From Symsagittifera roscoffensis (Eukaryota; Xenacoelomorpha; Acoela; Convolutidae): a DNA stretch of 64,000 nucleotides. A model generated the notes under the pieces. That model had not been told where the DNA came from, made no database searches, and worked only from the letters and a program-made list of their open reading frames with translations. The DNA is taken from assembly GCF_963678635.1 (NCBI RefSeq), contig NC_087067.1, positions 58,632,487 through 58,696,486 of the forward strand, given 5' to 3'. This document shows positions 43,233 to 56,122 of the stretch, one piece after another. Position 1 is the stretch's first letter. Each line of letters begins with the position of its first letter. The position numbers and the translations under genes are program-made.

Positions 43233-44273
43233 GTAAGTTGTGAAACATAACAAAAAAAAAACATTTTTATTTTGAATTAATTACAAAATATTTTCAATTA
43301 ATTGTAAAACTCACTACATTTATAACCGTGAAATCTTATTGAGAGTAGTTGGTTCTCAGTCAGAATAATTAGAGGACAGTGATAACTACTTTTAAGAGTA
43401 GTTATGTTCTCGGTTAGAGTGAGAACGATTGAGCAAGCCGAGAGGAATAGTTGGTCCGCGGAGGACGCAGTTGCTTGAAGCGAGGCTAGTAGTGTCTCGC
43501 AGTTAGTTCGTTAGGTTGGCTGATTTGGACCCGAGTTTAGTACTGGGTGGAAGTATTTGTGTGAGCGAGTTGCGCTCGATAGTTGGTTATCGTTGGCGAT
43601 TCTGGCATTGGGTCAAGCGAGGACCGACGAGCGAATGAACGAAACGAGACGCGAGCTTTTTATAGAAGTAGTTCTTAGTAACTAGCTCATTAAGGGCATT
43701 GTAAATTAATTTTTGATTCCTCTGTGATTGAAGAAGAAATTACCCATTGAGCCCACGATTTGCTGATTTAGCTAGAAAGGATAAAATAGAGCCGATGAGA
43801 GCATTAACAAAGGGGGGCGTTGTTGCGTAATCCCTTGGTCGGCCGATTTAGTCTGACCATCAACATAATCCTTACGAGATTGTAGAACACCTAGTAGTAG
43901 TGTCCCCCGCTATTACAAAGTGGAAAAAACTACACTCTCAACCGATCAGCAATGTTAAAAAGAAAATATCCTCTAACTATTAACTTTAGTTCAATGCGCT
44001 TTCATTTGACAGTACTTGAAAGTTCAGGTAGCCGCTCGGTTTGCGATTTTCCAATTTTAAGTTGGATGGCTAGGATTTAATTTCATTATTTTAAATGTTC
44101 GTGATTTACTTAAGATTTTTCAACACTCAATTCTGATATGCTGAAATCAAGTTTCCACAATTCAGTCTCGCCATCATTGGCAGGAATTGACGTTTTTGGC
44201 TCAAACTAAACGCCGAAACGAGTAAAAAAATACCAAATTGGGCCGAAATTATGGAAATTAAATTAATTTTCAG
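43233..44273 (+). other. candidate intron with a less AT-rich block
   Basis: Homology to copy 1 stops near 43340. 43345-43910 is noticeably richer in G and C and begins with repeated GTTCTC/AGTAGTT words, including an ATAACTACT...AGTAGTTAT hairpin (43381-43404). It could be an LTR or other mobile-element fragment, but no ends or target duplication were found. Confidence 0.4.
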
Positions 44274-44343
44274 TTAGCTGTACTGTTGGCTTTTATGATT
44301 GCCTTGAAACCCAGGCCAATTTTCTTAATGTTTTGGTGTTTAA
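44274..44343 (+). CDS. candidate exon 10 of the ankyrin/BEN gene (copy 3)
   Basis: TTTTCAG acceptor and GTAAAA donor. Read in the phase left by exon 9 it is open: SCTVGFYDCLETQANFLNVL. No family is recognised; it has no copy-1 equivalent because that copy diverges before this point. Confidence 0.35.
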
Positions 44344-44493
44344 GTAAAACTTTTTTTTACAAACAAATCATAAATGAAATATTAAAATTAACCAACTGCC
44401 TCTCAATTGAAAAAAAAAATGATGAAGCAATGCAATGTTTTGTTTATTTTTTCACGAAAACCCTCAATTAAAAATTTTGTTCCAATTCGCCGG

Positions 44494-44618
44494 CGGTCAG
44501 TGACAATTTGAAGGTCTTACATATTTCTGCCATATGTATTTTCGGCCAATAGTAATAATAAGTTCATGGAAATGCTTAATATTAATGCTTTCTTCCAAAT
44601 TTGGAATACTGAAAACTC
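44494..44618 (+). repeat. segment duplicated next to the assembly gap
   Basis: CGGTCAGTGACAATTTGAA to ATACTGAAAAC reappears at 48230-48353 with small changes. Confidence 0.85.
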
Positions 44619-44762
44619 AGAGGCTGAATTTTTTCCGGCCAATCGGTTTTTTGCCTATGAGACATTCCAAAGTAATACATACAATTTTTCCTTAAAAGCG
44701 GCACCGAGAACAGCTTTAACTGTCGTCAGGGGAAGGGTTCTTATGCTTGAAGGACCGAATGC

Positions 44763-45203
44763 TTGAAAAATTTCAACCAATCAAAAGTGAGTCTCTGGAA
44801 CTTTTCTGGCACGAATGGACCTCCCAATCCATGGTACATGGTTGAGGTGATGTGCAGGGATTTCAACGAACATCATATAACGCAAGTACTCATGACAGAG
44901 AACCAACCTGGAGAAATGCAAATTATACAGGAAGTGGCTGAGCATGTGGCAATGAACTATCACGAAACTTCTGACTCTAGATATGTGGCTCAACCATTCG
45001 ACAGTTTCCTCTTTCCTTGGGAAGAGGAATCTGTGGACAACTCAACTGCCATCAAAGAGGATGAGGGGGTCTCTGAGCCAGGAACTCCAGTCAGCGAGCA
45101 ACCAAGACAACCACCGATGACGGAGGCAAGAACAGCTTTGCGCGCGATTGAAAACCTGCAAATTTTTGAGAACTCAGCTGCTCGACAGCTCTTTGATTTG
45201 TAA
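44763..45203 (+). CDS. hypothetical C-terminal coding region
   Basis: An open frame that gives a plausible protein from about 44790 (NPWYMVEVMCRDFNEHHITQ) through an acidic, proline-rich stretch (EPGTPVSEQPRQPPMTEA) to a stop at 45203. The codon use looks more gene-like than neighbouring ORFs. It could be the last exon of the ankyrin/BEN gene; the listed start is only the first ATG of the frame. No domain recognised. Confidence 0.45.
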   Translation: MKNFNQSKVSLWNFSGTNGPPNPWYMVEVMCRDFNEHHITQVLMTENQPGEMQIIQEVAEHVAMNYHETSDSRYVAQPFDSFLFPWEEESVDNSTAIKEDEGVSEPGTPVSEQPRQPPMTEARTALRAIENLQIFENSAARQLFDL

Positions 45204-47405
45204 ATAATTTGGTTATTGTCTGTTTTATATTTTAATTTTTTTTGCATCTAAAATTTATTTTCGAAGAGATAGGAAAAAACAGAAAAAGTATGATGTAATG
45301 AAAAAATTTGTCAAACACATTTTTGCTCAAATCATAAAAAATTTGCATTTTACAAATTACAAAATGTTTGCAAAATGATAAAAAAAATAAAACAATTTCG
45401 CCTTTTTTCTTAAATTACAGATCATTTTTTCCAGATTTGATAGAAGAACATCACATTTTTGCATACATGATAAAAACATCATCACACGTTTTTGCAACTT
45501 GCAGAGTTTTTCTTAACACACTTGGTTACTTGTTAAAAAAATCAAAGAAAAACTTGCAAATTAAGAAATATTTCATTAAATATTTTTGTTAATTAAAAAA
45601 AATTTATACAATTTTTCTTGCACTGTTAATAATTAAAGTAAAAGAATTCTTTGTTTTATTTTTGATCAAGAAGAAATCTATTGTTTGCAAGTATGTTGAC
45701 CAAAAAAAATCAGAAAAAAAATGTATGAAGATAGGGAATAGCACTCGAAAATAAAAAGGTTGAATTTTTTGGCGATGATTTACCACGTTTTTTACAAAAA
45801 AAATTTGCGATTTTTGCAGTTGCATAAGAAAAATTAAGTTTGGTTTTTGCATATGTTTTTTATAAATCACGAAAAAAAATTGCATCATGCAAAAAAATTT
45901 GAGGATGAGTTTATTCTACCAATTATCATCCGTTTATTTTAATAAGCAAAAAAAAAGTCAGAAGTAAAAACCAAAAACCAGATACTTGAATACTACTTGT
46001 CCAATCTGCGCAACGTAACCTCAGAGTATGGAATTTTTGCAAATGAAGTTGTACCACAAAATCATGTACTCCATCATAGAAAATTCAAACAGATGACCTA
46101 AAGGTTCAGAAGTTTTCGTAGAGTACAACAAAAACATAAAACATCAAAATTTGCAACAGGCAAAGTCAATTTGCAAAAAAGAAAGCCTCAACGACAGAAA
46201 TATATCTTTTTACCTCCTTGTCTTGTTCGACAATCTAGAAAACAATTCCGTGCATACTGTCATGATGAAAAAATTTTTTGATAAGGATTGGGACCTTGAA
46301 TAAAATCATGATATAATTAAGAATATAACAAAGCCACTTCAACCTCAGCAACTCAAACAATTTCAATATATGAAAATAAATAAAAAATCATCACATTGAC
46401 AACAAATAAAGCACGATTTGGTTAGAAAACATTTTTCGAAAAAGAATAGACAATATCAGTTTAAAATCAACTTTCAGACATGCAAGAGATAATTTAAGCC
46501 GAACAACAACACTAAGTCCACAAGATTTTTAAATCTTAAAGGTTACAAATGAGGAGATTGTTACAAAATTGGCAGTAAAACACAAAAAATATCTCACCAA
46601 TACACCCCACAATTACAATACCATAAATAAAACACCACAAAAAATACCGCTCCAGCAACCAAAATTACACTCACTAGCTAAATCAATTCACTTCAATGAA
46701 TATTCGACTAAAAATTATCAAACATACAAACCTATAATCAAAAAAACGTACCATTAAAAGAAAACACCAAAAAATCAGTTTTTTTTTCAGACCATAACTT
46801 TGAACTTTTCGCAACTAATGATAATAATAATCTTTAAGCAGACCACCATGTTTTAAGATAGAGAACAGAGCATCCGGTCTCCGAGCTTTGTTTTGAGATT
46901 GGGTATAGAGTCTACAATGGTTAAAGATAGGGAATACCGACGGTAAGGTTTTATGGTTTGTGTGATGGTAAGATAATGGTAAAAAAAAAACGAAATGTTT
47001 TTGGTTTTTGTGTGGAAATGTCTAGTTTTTTCGCAAAAATCTCGACGCGCGTTATGTAATTGGGAAAAATTGATTGTTAATTACGTTTTAATTGTGGAAT
47101 GAAGGTCTTTTAAATAGTTTTTTGGTACATCGTAAGTCAATGATAAGAGTTTTTTGTGACAAGTTTTGTAATTTTATCAAACAAATTGAAAAATTTTCAA
47201 AAAAAATTCAAAACACGATAAGATTAGCTATAATTTATTGGATAATCTTTTTTTGTATCTACTTGAAGCTATACTGTAATCTACTAAAACTTCGAAAAAA
47301 AAATCATGTTTTTTGAAAAAAAAAATTAAATTCATAAGATGAAGTATATAAAGCACTGCTTCGTATAATAAATTTACCGCAAGCTTACGGTAATTTATTC
47401 AATAC
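45204..47405. other. AT-rich gene-poor sequence
   Basis: Very AT-rich with poly-A/T runs. ORFs here (for example 46569-46757, rich in Lys, Asn and Thr) reflect base composition. No further genes of the neighbouring polymerase element could be recognised. Confidence 0.6.
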
Positions 47406-48190
47406 TGAATTGAATGCTATTACAATATCAGTTTTTTACAAGGTTCAAAGGTTTAGTGTGTATTCCGTCGTCCTGAATTTTCTGTTTTGTTTTGCAAGGG
47501 ACGATCATCGGATTGCTCAAGAACTCTTTTATTCAACCCTTTGCTGCTAAACATAGCATCTCTGTGCACCTAAAATCTTCTTTGAACAGACCAGGTTCTC
47601 TTTTATCGTGTTTCTTGTGATGAACGCTACAATATGTTCATGGAAAAAATTTTGTTTTTGAATCTGCTCTATATGAATCTCTGCAATCTTTTTATTTCAG
47701 TTTTTCCCAGTCATCTTTTTTCTCCGGACGAATACAATTAAACAAATTGTCCTCAGCAAGAGCTAAATACAGCGAATCCTTGTCCTATTCTAATTCCTCA
47801 AACTTATTAACATCACAAAATTTGTCAAAAAGGTTGTAGTAAAGCTCAAGCATTCTCAGCTTTGCATACTGCAGAATAAAAAAACCGACAATTATCGGTT
47901 CTTTGTGTTCAATGGTTGACTTCAGCAACTTAATCTCGTACAAGTCTTTCTGAACAGCGTCCAATCGTTTTGAAGAGTGGTTCATTAATTGCTTTATGTG
48001 TTTTCTCATCATTCAAATACTTTGTGATTGTATGTTTCAATCTATCCATCATCTGGTAACCGTATGATGAATTACCTAAGAGTTTCATAGTCTCTGCAGC
48101 AACATCGGATAAAGGGTTCTCATCTCCTTACCTTTCAGCATCAACAAATGACTGAACAAGTTTGTTGAAGCTTTTTCGAGGGAAATACTG
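47406..48190 (-). pseudogene. protein-primed-type DNA polymerase B, decayed (Polinton/Maverick-like)
   Basis: Minus-strand fragments in consecutive frames spell polymerase B landmarks in order. Motif B is at AAETMKLLGNSSYGYQ (NSSYG at 48059-48073). Next comes PIIVGFFILQYAKLRMLELY (open frame 47785-48012). Motif C is at 47773-47784, where DTDS is now DKDS and the preceding codon is TAG. Then follow LYLALAED, CIRPEKKDDWEKLK and KHDKREPGLFKEDF. Frameshifts and stops separate the pieces. The layout resembles Polinton/Maverick DNA polymerases, which copy these self-synthesising elements. No integrase, protease or ATPase was found, and exonuclease motifs are not visible. Confidence 0.8.
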
Positions 48191-48229
48191 TGCAAAGCGT
48201 TGAACTTTTGTACACTTTAAATCAAGTCA

Positions 48230-48353
48230 CGGTCAGTGACAATTTGAAAAGTCTTACATATTTTTTGCCATATGTATTTTCGGCCAATAGTAATAATAAG
48301 TCCATGGAAATGCTTAATATTAATGCTTTCTTCCAATTTGGAATACTGGAAAC
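48230..48353 (+). repeat. duplicate of 44494-44618 abutting the gap
   Basis: Ends exactly where the unknown bases begin, so the duplicated unit may continue into the gap. Confidence 0.85.
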
Positions 48354-48553
48354 NNNNNNNNNNNNNNNNNNNNNNNNNNNNNNNNNNNNNNNNNNNNNNN
48401 NNNNNNNNNNNNNNNNNNNNNNNNNNNNNNNNNNNNNNNNNNNNNNNNNNNNNNNNNNNNNNNNNNNNNNNNNNNNNNNNNNNNNNNNNNNNNNNNNNNN
48501 NNNNNNNNNNNNNNNNNNNNNNNNNNNNNNNNNNNNNNNNNNNNNNNNNNNNN
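48354..48553. other. assembly gap (200 N)
   Basis: Exactly 200 unknown bases, probably a scaffold gap of arbitrary length. Any translation through it is meaningless. Confidence 0.98.
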
Positions 48554-49929
48554 CACATTCTTTGAGAGCCAGAATTAAAAGAAAAAACAAAAATTGTTCT
48601 TCTAGTTTGGTTGATCGTGTTTTCAATAAATGTTTTCGACGCCCGATTAATAAGAAACAATTAAAATATTGTTTTTTCGTTCTCCTTTCGGAAACATATT
48701 TCCATAAATTATCATTCAGGAATCATTTTACAACGCTGCTTTGACTGAAAAACAGAAGCATATGGTCGTGAAAATTGAACCCCACATCATTAAAGGAGTA
48801 CTTCGATCATTAAAGCATGAAAAAGTGCGCTATATAAGTTTAAAATAAAACAGACTCTTTTTACGGGAACTTAAATAGCCCGAATAGCGTAACAGAAACA
48901 AAATAGCGAGAGAGGGAAAAATCCAAGCAAAATTTAAGTTGTTGACAAGCTAATTTTTTAAGTGTGTGTGCTTGTCGAATTTCGATACACTCCTTGTTTA
49001 GATTATTTCACACTCGAACGCACAAATGAAATAATCGAAATTCACAACCACTTTACAAATTGCGAACAAGAGGAAACTAATCAGAGATCTGAATAAGTTT
49101 GCAGACATGTCTAAGAACCCAAAAAATCGAGGAAGAAAATCAAGGATTGAAAAGGTGTATAAAACATTTACAAGGGCGAGTTAGTCAGTTTTAGAGACAT
49201 TTTCTTACAAGAAAATAGAATCATTAAAACTTTTTTTCCTCGAAAAATTAAGATATGTTATGTTGCCAAGCTAAAACTTGTTTTGTATAAGTTGTTCAGT
49301 TATAATTGTACTCTAAAATGTGCCAATTAAACTGAGAATTGAAAACATGTTATCAGAATTGAATTCTGTTCCTTTTCCTCTCCTAGCCTTAATGGATCCT
49401 TTCAGATCTAATCTAAGAATACTACCAGTTAATTCCTGCTGGACCTTTTAGCTGGGACATTATTGGAGAGATTATTGGGCAGTTAATTTAATAGCGGGTC
49501 GGCCGATTAGCAGGCATCCAATTAAAACAAACAGACCGTCCGTGTCAGAACTTGGAGAGTCTTTGTGAACATCCACTTTATCCAGGGCGAATTTAGAGAA
49601 CCCAAATTGATTCTAAATGAATCTGTCAATGGGTTTTCGATCTACTTAAATATTTGAACAAAAGCAAAACAAAACTCCTTGGTTCAAAGTGACCTCAAAC
49701 AAAGTCCCGTAATAATCTCATAATGCTTTCTGCTTTGAGTACGAATTTTCAGCTCAGTTAGGTTTCATTTCATTGTTTTGCATCGATTTTTTGTCAATCT
49801 TTATCATCCTGATAACGTAATTCTCATTTCAGTGAATCTTGATGCAAATTACTGTCAACGTAGCAGCAAAAAATAACTTTTCAACTCATTTATGAGCATT
49901 TTTAGGCTTCTAACTAATGAATTTTTTCT
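48554..49929. other. non-coding AT-rich sequence before the satellite array
   Basis: No recognisable gene, RNA or element. A slightly GC-richer stretch at 49440-49570 contains GGGTCGGCCGATTAGC, similar to GGTCGGCCGATTTAG near 43838, which may be a shared repeat end. Confidence 0.5.
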
Positions 49930-52900
49930 TTCTAAAATTTGAATTTTTTTTGAAAATCATCTCCCCACACGCCATTTAAAGTACAAAAGGATAAATTTTG
50001 CTCCTTGAAACAAATCAATTATGGCAAATAAGCATCTTTCAACTAATATGGAACAATTTCTAAGACGGATTAACTCTCCGCTTAGGCGTTAATAGCGCGA
50101 ATTATATCGCGCGTTAATTGTCACAAATTGGCCAAAATAACAATCTTTAAACCCCCATAACTTTACAAAAAATGAGCACAGGTGAAATAACTTTTCAAAT
50201 TTGAGGTCAAGACAACAATACCTTTCGAATGATTTTAAAAAGTTACGTCAAAATGGCTCGTTAAAAAGTCGAAATTTGTCTGAAGAAAAAAACCCATCCC
50301 GAGCACAAATATTTCGTTACTTTCGTATCGAAAGTCGGAACAAGACTGCTCGTATCGGGCGAATCCCTGAATGTTCCGACTGCCTTTAAGGTTTATGGAG
50401 CAGTGATAACATGGAAAAATTAAATGAAATAAAACAAAATGAAAATTTGTTTTCCTAAAATTCGATTTTTTTTAAAATAAAAATCATCACCCCACACGGC
50501 ATATAAAGTACAAAAAGAGAAATTTAGATCCTTGTAACAAATCAATTCTGGCAAATAAGCTCCTTTCAACCAATTTGGAACGGTTTCTAAGACGGATTAA
50601 ATCGCCGCTTACGCGTTAATAGAGCGAGTTATATCGCGCGTTAATTGTCACAAATTGGCCAAAATAACAATCTTTAAACCCCCATAACTTTACTAAAAAC
50701 GAGCACAGGTGAAATAACTTTTCAAATTTGAGCTCAAGACAACAATACCTGTCGAATGATATAAAAAATTCCGTCAAAAATTGCGAGTTAAAAAGTCGAA
50801 ATTTGTCTGAAGAAAAAAAACCCACCCCGAGCACAAATATTTCGTTACTTTCGTATCGAAAGTCGGAACAAGACTGCTCGTATCGGGGCAAAGCCCTGAA
50901 TGTTCCGACTGCCTTTAAGGTTTATGGAGCAGTGATAACATGGAAAAATTAAAAGAAATAAAACAAAATGAAAGTTTGTTTTCCTAAAATTCGATTTTTT
51001 TTTAAATAAAAATCATCCCCCCACACGGCATATAAAGTACAAAAAGAGAAATTTGGTTCTTTGTAACAAATCAATTTTGGCGAATAAGCTCCTTTCAACC
51101 AATTTGGAACGATTTCTAAGACGGATTAAATCGCCGCTTACGCGTTAATAGAGCGAGAAATATCGCGCGTTAATTGTCAAAAATTGGCCGAAATAACAAT
51201 CTTTAAACCCCCATAACTAAAAAATGATCACAGGTGAAATAACTTTTCCAATTTGAGCTCAAGACAACAATACCTTTCGAATTATTTTTAAAAAAATTCC
51301 GTCAAAAATGGCTAGTTAAGAAGTCGAAATTTGTCTGAAGAAAAAAAACCCACCCCGAGCACAAAAATTTCGTTACTTTCGTATCGAAAGTCGGAACAAG
51401 ACTGCTCGTATCGGGGCGAAGCCCTGAATGTTCCGACTGCCTTTAAGGTTTATGGAGCAGTGATAACATAGAAAAATTAAATGAAATAAAACAAAATGAA
51501 AACTTGTTTTCCTAAAATTCGATTTTTTTAATAAAAATCATCCCCCCACACGGCATATAAAGTACAAAAAGAGAAATTTCGTTCCTTGTAACAAATCAAT
51601 TTTGGCAAATAAGCTCCTTTCAACCAAATTTGAACGATTTCTAAGAAGGATTAAATCTCCGCTTACGCGTTAATAGAGCGAGTTATATCGCGCGTTAATT
51701 GTCACAAATTGGCCACAATAACAATCTTTAAACCCCCATAACTTTACAAAAAATGAGCACAGGTGAAATAACTTTTCAAATTTGAGGTCAGGACAACAAT
51801 ACCTTTCGAATGATTTTAAAAAGTTACGTCAAAAATGGCTCGTTAAAAAGTCGAAATTTGTCTGAAGAAAAAAACCCATCCCGAGCACAAATATTTCGTT
51901 ACTTTCGTATCGAAAGTCGGAACAAGACTGCTCGTATCGGGGTGCAACCCTGAATTTTTCGACTGCCTTTAAGGTTTATGGAGCAGTGATAACATGGAAA
52001 AATTAAATGAAATAAAACAAAATGAAAATTTGTTTTCCTAAAATTCGATTTTTTTTAAATAAAAATCATCCCCCTACACGGCAAATAAAGTACAAAAAGA
52101 GAAATTTAGATCCTGGTAACAAATCAATTTTGGCAAATAAGCTCCTTTCAACCAATTTGGAACGATTTCTAAGACGGATTAAATCGCCGCTTACGCGTTA
52201 ATAGAGCGAGTTATATCGCGCGTTAATTGTCACAAATTGGCCAAAATAACAATCTTTAAACCCCCATAACTTTACTAAAAATGAGCAAAGGTGAAATAAC
52301 TTTTCAAATTTGAGCTCAAGACAACAATACCTTTCGAATGATATAAAAAAATTCCGTCAAAAATTGCGAGTTAAAAAGTCGAAATTTGTCTGAAGAAAAA
52401 AAACCCATCGCGAGCACAAATATTTCGTTACTTTCGTATCGAAAGTCGGAACAAGACTGCTCGTATCGGGGCGAATCCCTGAATGTTCCGACTGCCTTTA
52501 AGGTTTATGGAGCAGTGATAACATGGAAAAATCAAATGAAATAAAACAAAATGAAAATTTGTTTTCCTAAAATTCGATTTTTTTTAAATAAAAATTATCC
52601 CCCCACACGGCATATAAAGTGCAAAAAGAGAAATTTAGATCCTTGTAACAAATCAATTTTGGCAAATAAGCTCCTTTCAACCAATTTGGAACGATTTCTA
52701 AGACGGATTAAATCGCCGCTTACGCGTTAATAGAGCGAGTTATATCGCGCGTTAATTGTCACAAATTGGCCAAAATAACAATCTTTAAACCCCCATAACT
52801 TTACTAAAAATGAGCACAGGTGAAATGAATTTTCAAATTTGAGCTCAAGACAACCATACCTTTCGAATGATATGAAAAAAATTCCGTCAAAAATTGCGAG

Positions 52901-55900
52901 TTAAAAAGTCGAAATTTGTCTGAAGAAAAAAACCCACCCCGAGCACAAATATTTCGTTACTTTCGTATCGAAAGTCGGAACAAGACTGCTCGTATCGGGG
53001 CGAATCCCTGAATGTTCCGACTGCCTTTAAGGTTTATGGAGCAGTGATAACATGGAAAAATTTAATGAAATAAAACAAAATGAAAATTTGTTTTCCTAAA
53101 ATTCGATTTTTTTAAAATAAAAATCATCCCCCCACACGGCATATAAAGTACAAAAAGAGAAATTTAGATCCTTGTAACAAATCAATTTTGGCAAATAAGC
53201 TCCTTTCAACCAATTTGGAACGATTTCTAAGACGGATTAAATCGCCGCTTACGCGTTAATAGAGCGAGTTATATCGCGCGTTAATTGTCACAAATTGGCC
53301 AAAATAACAATCTTTAAACCCCCATAACTTTACAAAAAATGAGCACAGGTGAAATAACTTTTCAAATTTGAGGTCAAGACAACAATACCTTTCGAATGAT
53401 TTTAAAAAGTTACGTCAAAAATGGCTCGTTAAAAAGTCGAAATCTGTCTGAAGAAAAAAACACATCCCGAGCACAAATATTTCGTTACTTTCGTATAGAA
53501 AGTCGGAACAAGACTGCTCGTATCGGGGCGAATCCCTGAATGTTCCGACTGCCTTTAAGGTTTATGGAGCAGTGATAACATAGAAAAATTAAATGAAATA
53601 AAACAAAATGAAAATTTGTTTTCCTAAAATTCGATTTTTTTTATAAAAATGATCCCCCCACACGGCATATAAAGTACAAAAAGAGAAATTTGGTTCCTTG
53701 TAACAAATCAATTTTGGCAAATAAGCTCCTTTCAACCAATTTTGAACGATTTCTAAGAAGGATTAAATCTCCGCTTACGCGTTAATAGAGCGAGTTATAT
53801 CGCGCGTTAATTGTCACAAATTGGCCAAAGTAACAATCTTTAAACCCCCATAACTTTACTAAAATGAGCACAGGTGAAAAAATTTTTCAAATTTGAGCTC
53901 AAGACAACAATACCTTTCGAATGATATTTAAAAAATTCCGTCAAAAATTGCGAGTTAAAAAGTCGAAGTTTGTCTGAAGAAAAAAAACCCACCCCGAGCA
54001 CAAATATTTCGTTACTTTCGTATCGAAAGTCGGAACAAGACTGCTCGTATCGGGGCGAAGCCCTGAATGTTCCGACTGCCTTTAAGGTTTATGGAGCAGT
54101 GATAACATGGAAAAATTAAATGAAATAAAACAAAATGAAAATTTGTTTTCCTAAAATTCGATTTTTTTTTTATAAAAATCATCCCCCCACACGGCATATA
54201 AAGTACAAAAAGAGAAATTTGGTTCTTTGTAACAAATCAATTTTGGCGAATAAGCTCCTTTCAACCAAATTGGAACGATTTCTAAGACGGATTAAATCGC
54301 CGCTTACGCGTTAATAGAGCGAGTTATATCGCGCGTTAATTGTCAAAAATTGGCCGAAATAACAATCTTGAAACCCCCATAACTAAAAAATGATCACAGG
54401 TGAAATAACTTTTCAAATTTGAGCTCAAGACAACAATACCTTTCGAATTATTTTTAAAAAATTCCGTCAAAAATGGCTAGTTAAGAAGTCGAAATTTGTC
54501 TGAAGAAAAAAAACCCACCCCGAGCACAAAAATTTCGTTACTTTCGTATCGAAAATCGGAACAAGACTGCTCGTATCGGGGCGAAGCCCTGAATGTTCCG
54601 ACTGCCTTTAAGGTTTATGGAGCAGTGATAACATAGAAAAATTAAATGAAATAAAACAAAATGAAAATTTGTTTTCCTAAAATTCGATTTTTTTTAATAA
54701 AAATGATCTCCCCACACGGCATATAAAGTACAAAAAGAGAAATTTGGTTCCTTGTAACAAATCAATTTTGGCAAATAAGCTCCTTTCAACCAATTTTGAA
54801 CGATTTCTAAGAAGGATTAAATCTCCGCTTACGCGTTAATAGAGCGAGTTATACCGCGCGTTAATTGTCACAAATTGGCCACAATAACAATCTTTAAACC
54901 CCCATAACTTTACGAAAAATGAGCACAGGTGAAATAACTTTTCAAATTTGAGCTCAAGACAACAATACCTTTCGAATGATTTTTAAAAATTCCGTCAAAA
55001 ATGGCTAGTTAAAAAGTCGAAATTTGTCTGAAGAAAAAAACCCACCCCGAGCACAAATATTTCGTTACTTTCATATCGAAAGTCGGAACGAGACTGCTCG
55101 TATCGGGGTGAAACCCTGAATTTTTCGACTGCCTTTAAGGTTTATGGAGCAGTGATAACATGGAAAAATTAAATGAAATGAAACAAAATGAAAATTTGTT
55201 TTCCTAAAATTCGATTTTTTTTTATAAAAATTCTCCCCCACACGGCATATAAAGTACAAAAAGAGAAAATTGGTTCCTTGTATCAAATCAATTTTGACAA
55301 ATAAGCTCCTTTCAACCAATTTGGAACGATTTCTAAGACGGATTAAATCGCCGCTTACGCGTTAATAGAGCGAAATATATCGCGTGTTAATTGTCACAAA
55401 TTTGCCAAAATAACAATCTTTAAACCCCCATAACTTTACGAAAAATAAGCACAGGTGAAATAACTTTTCAAATTTGAGCTCAAGACAACAATACCTTTCG
55501 AATGATATAAAAAAAATTCCGTCAAAAATTGCGAGTTAAAAAGTCGAAATTTGTCTGAAGAAAAAAAACCCACCCCGAGCACAAATATTTCGTTACTTTC
55601 GTATCGAAAGTCGGAACAAGACTGCTCGTATCGGGGCGAAGCCCTGAATGTTCCGACTGCTTTTAAGGTTTATGGAGCAGTGATAACATGGAAAAATTAA
55701 ATGAAATAAAACAAAATGAAAAATTGTTTTACAAAAATTTGGTTTTTTTTTTAAAAAAATTATCCCCCCACACGGCATTTAAAGTACAAAAAGAGAAATT
55801 TGGTTCTTTGTAACAAATCAATTTTGGCAAATAAGCTCCTTTCAACCAATTTGGAACGATTTCTAAGACGGATTAAATCGCCGCTTACGCGTTAATAGAG

Positions 55901-56122
55901 CGAAATATATCGCGTGTTAATTGTCACAAATTTGCCAAAATAACAATCTTTAAACCCCCATAACTTTACGAAAAATAAGCACAGGTGAAATAACTTTTCA
56001 AATTTGAGCTCAAGACAACAATACCTTTCGAATGATATAAAAAAAATTCCGTCAAAAATTGCGAGTTAAAAAGTCGAAATTTGTCTGAAGAAAAAAAACC
56101 CACCCCGAGCACAAATATTTCG

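Larger units (their letters stand above)
37514..43340 (+). repeat. segmental duplication, copy 3 (ankyrin gene, 5' truncated)
   Basis: Matches 33393-37448, then 22040-23950. It lacks exons 1-3 and begins in intron 3. A 131-bp deletion at 40399 removes 36270-36410-equivalent sequence and leaves a duplicated GTTCCAAATT. Confidence 0.9.

Noticed and set aside
43345-43910. Solo LTR
   Set aside because: Base composition differs from the surroundings but no TG...CA ends or target duplication could be placed.
46569-46757. Lys/Asn/Thr-rich 62-codon ORF
   Set aside because: Composition matches AT-rich non-coding DNA; no start context, homology or splice signals.
48190-48744. Long ORFs spanning the gap
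   Set aside because: They exist only because unknown bases contain no stops.
54012-54197. Periodic 61-82 codon minus-strand ORFs in the satellite
   Set aside because: They recur with the monomer, are broken in many units and extend only where indels allow; no sign of selection on the protein.
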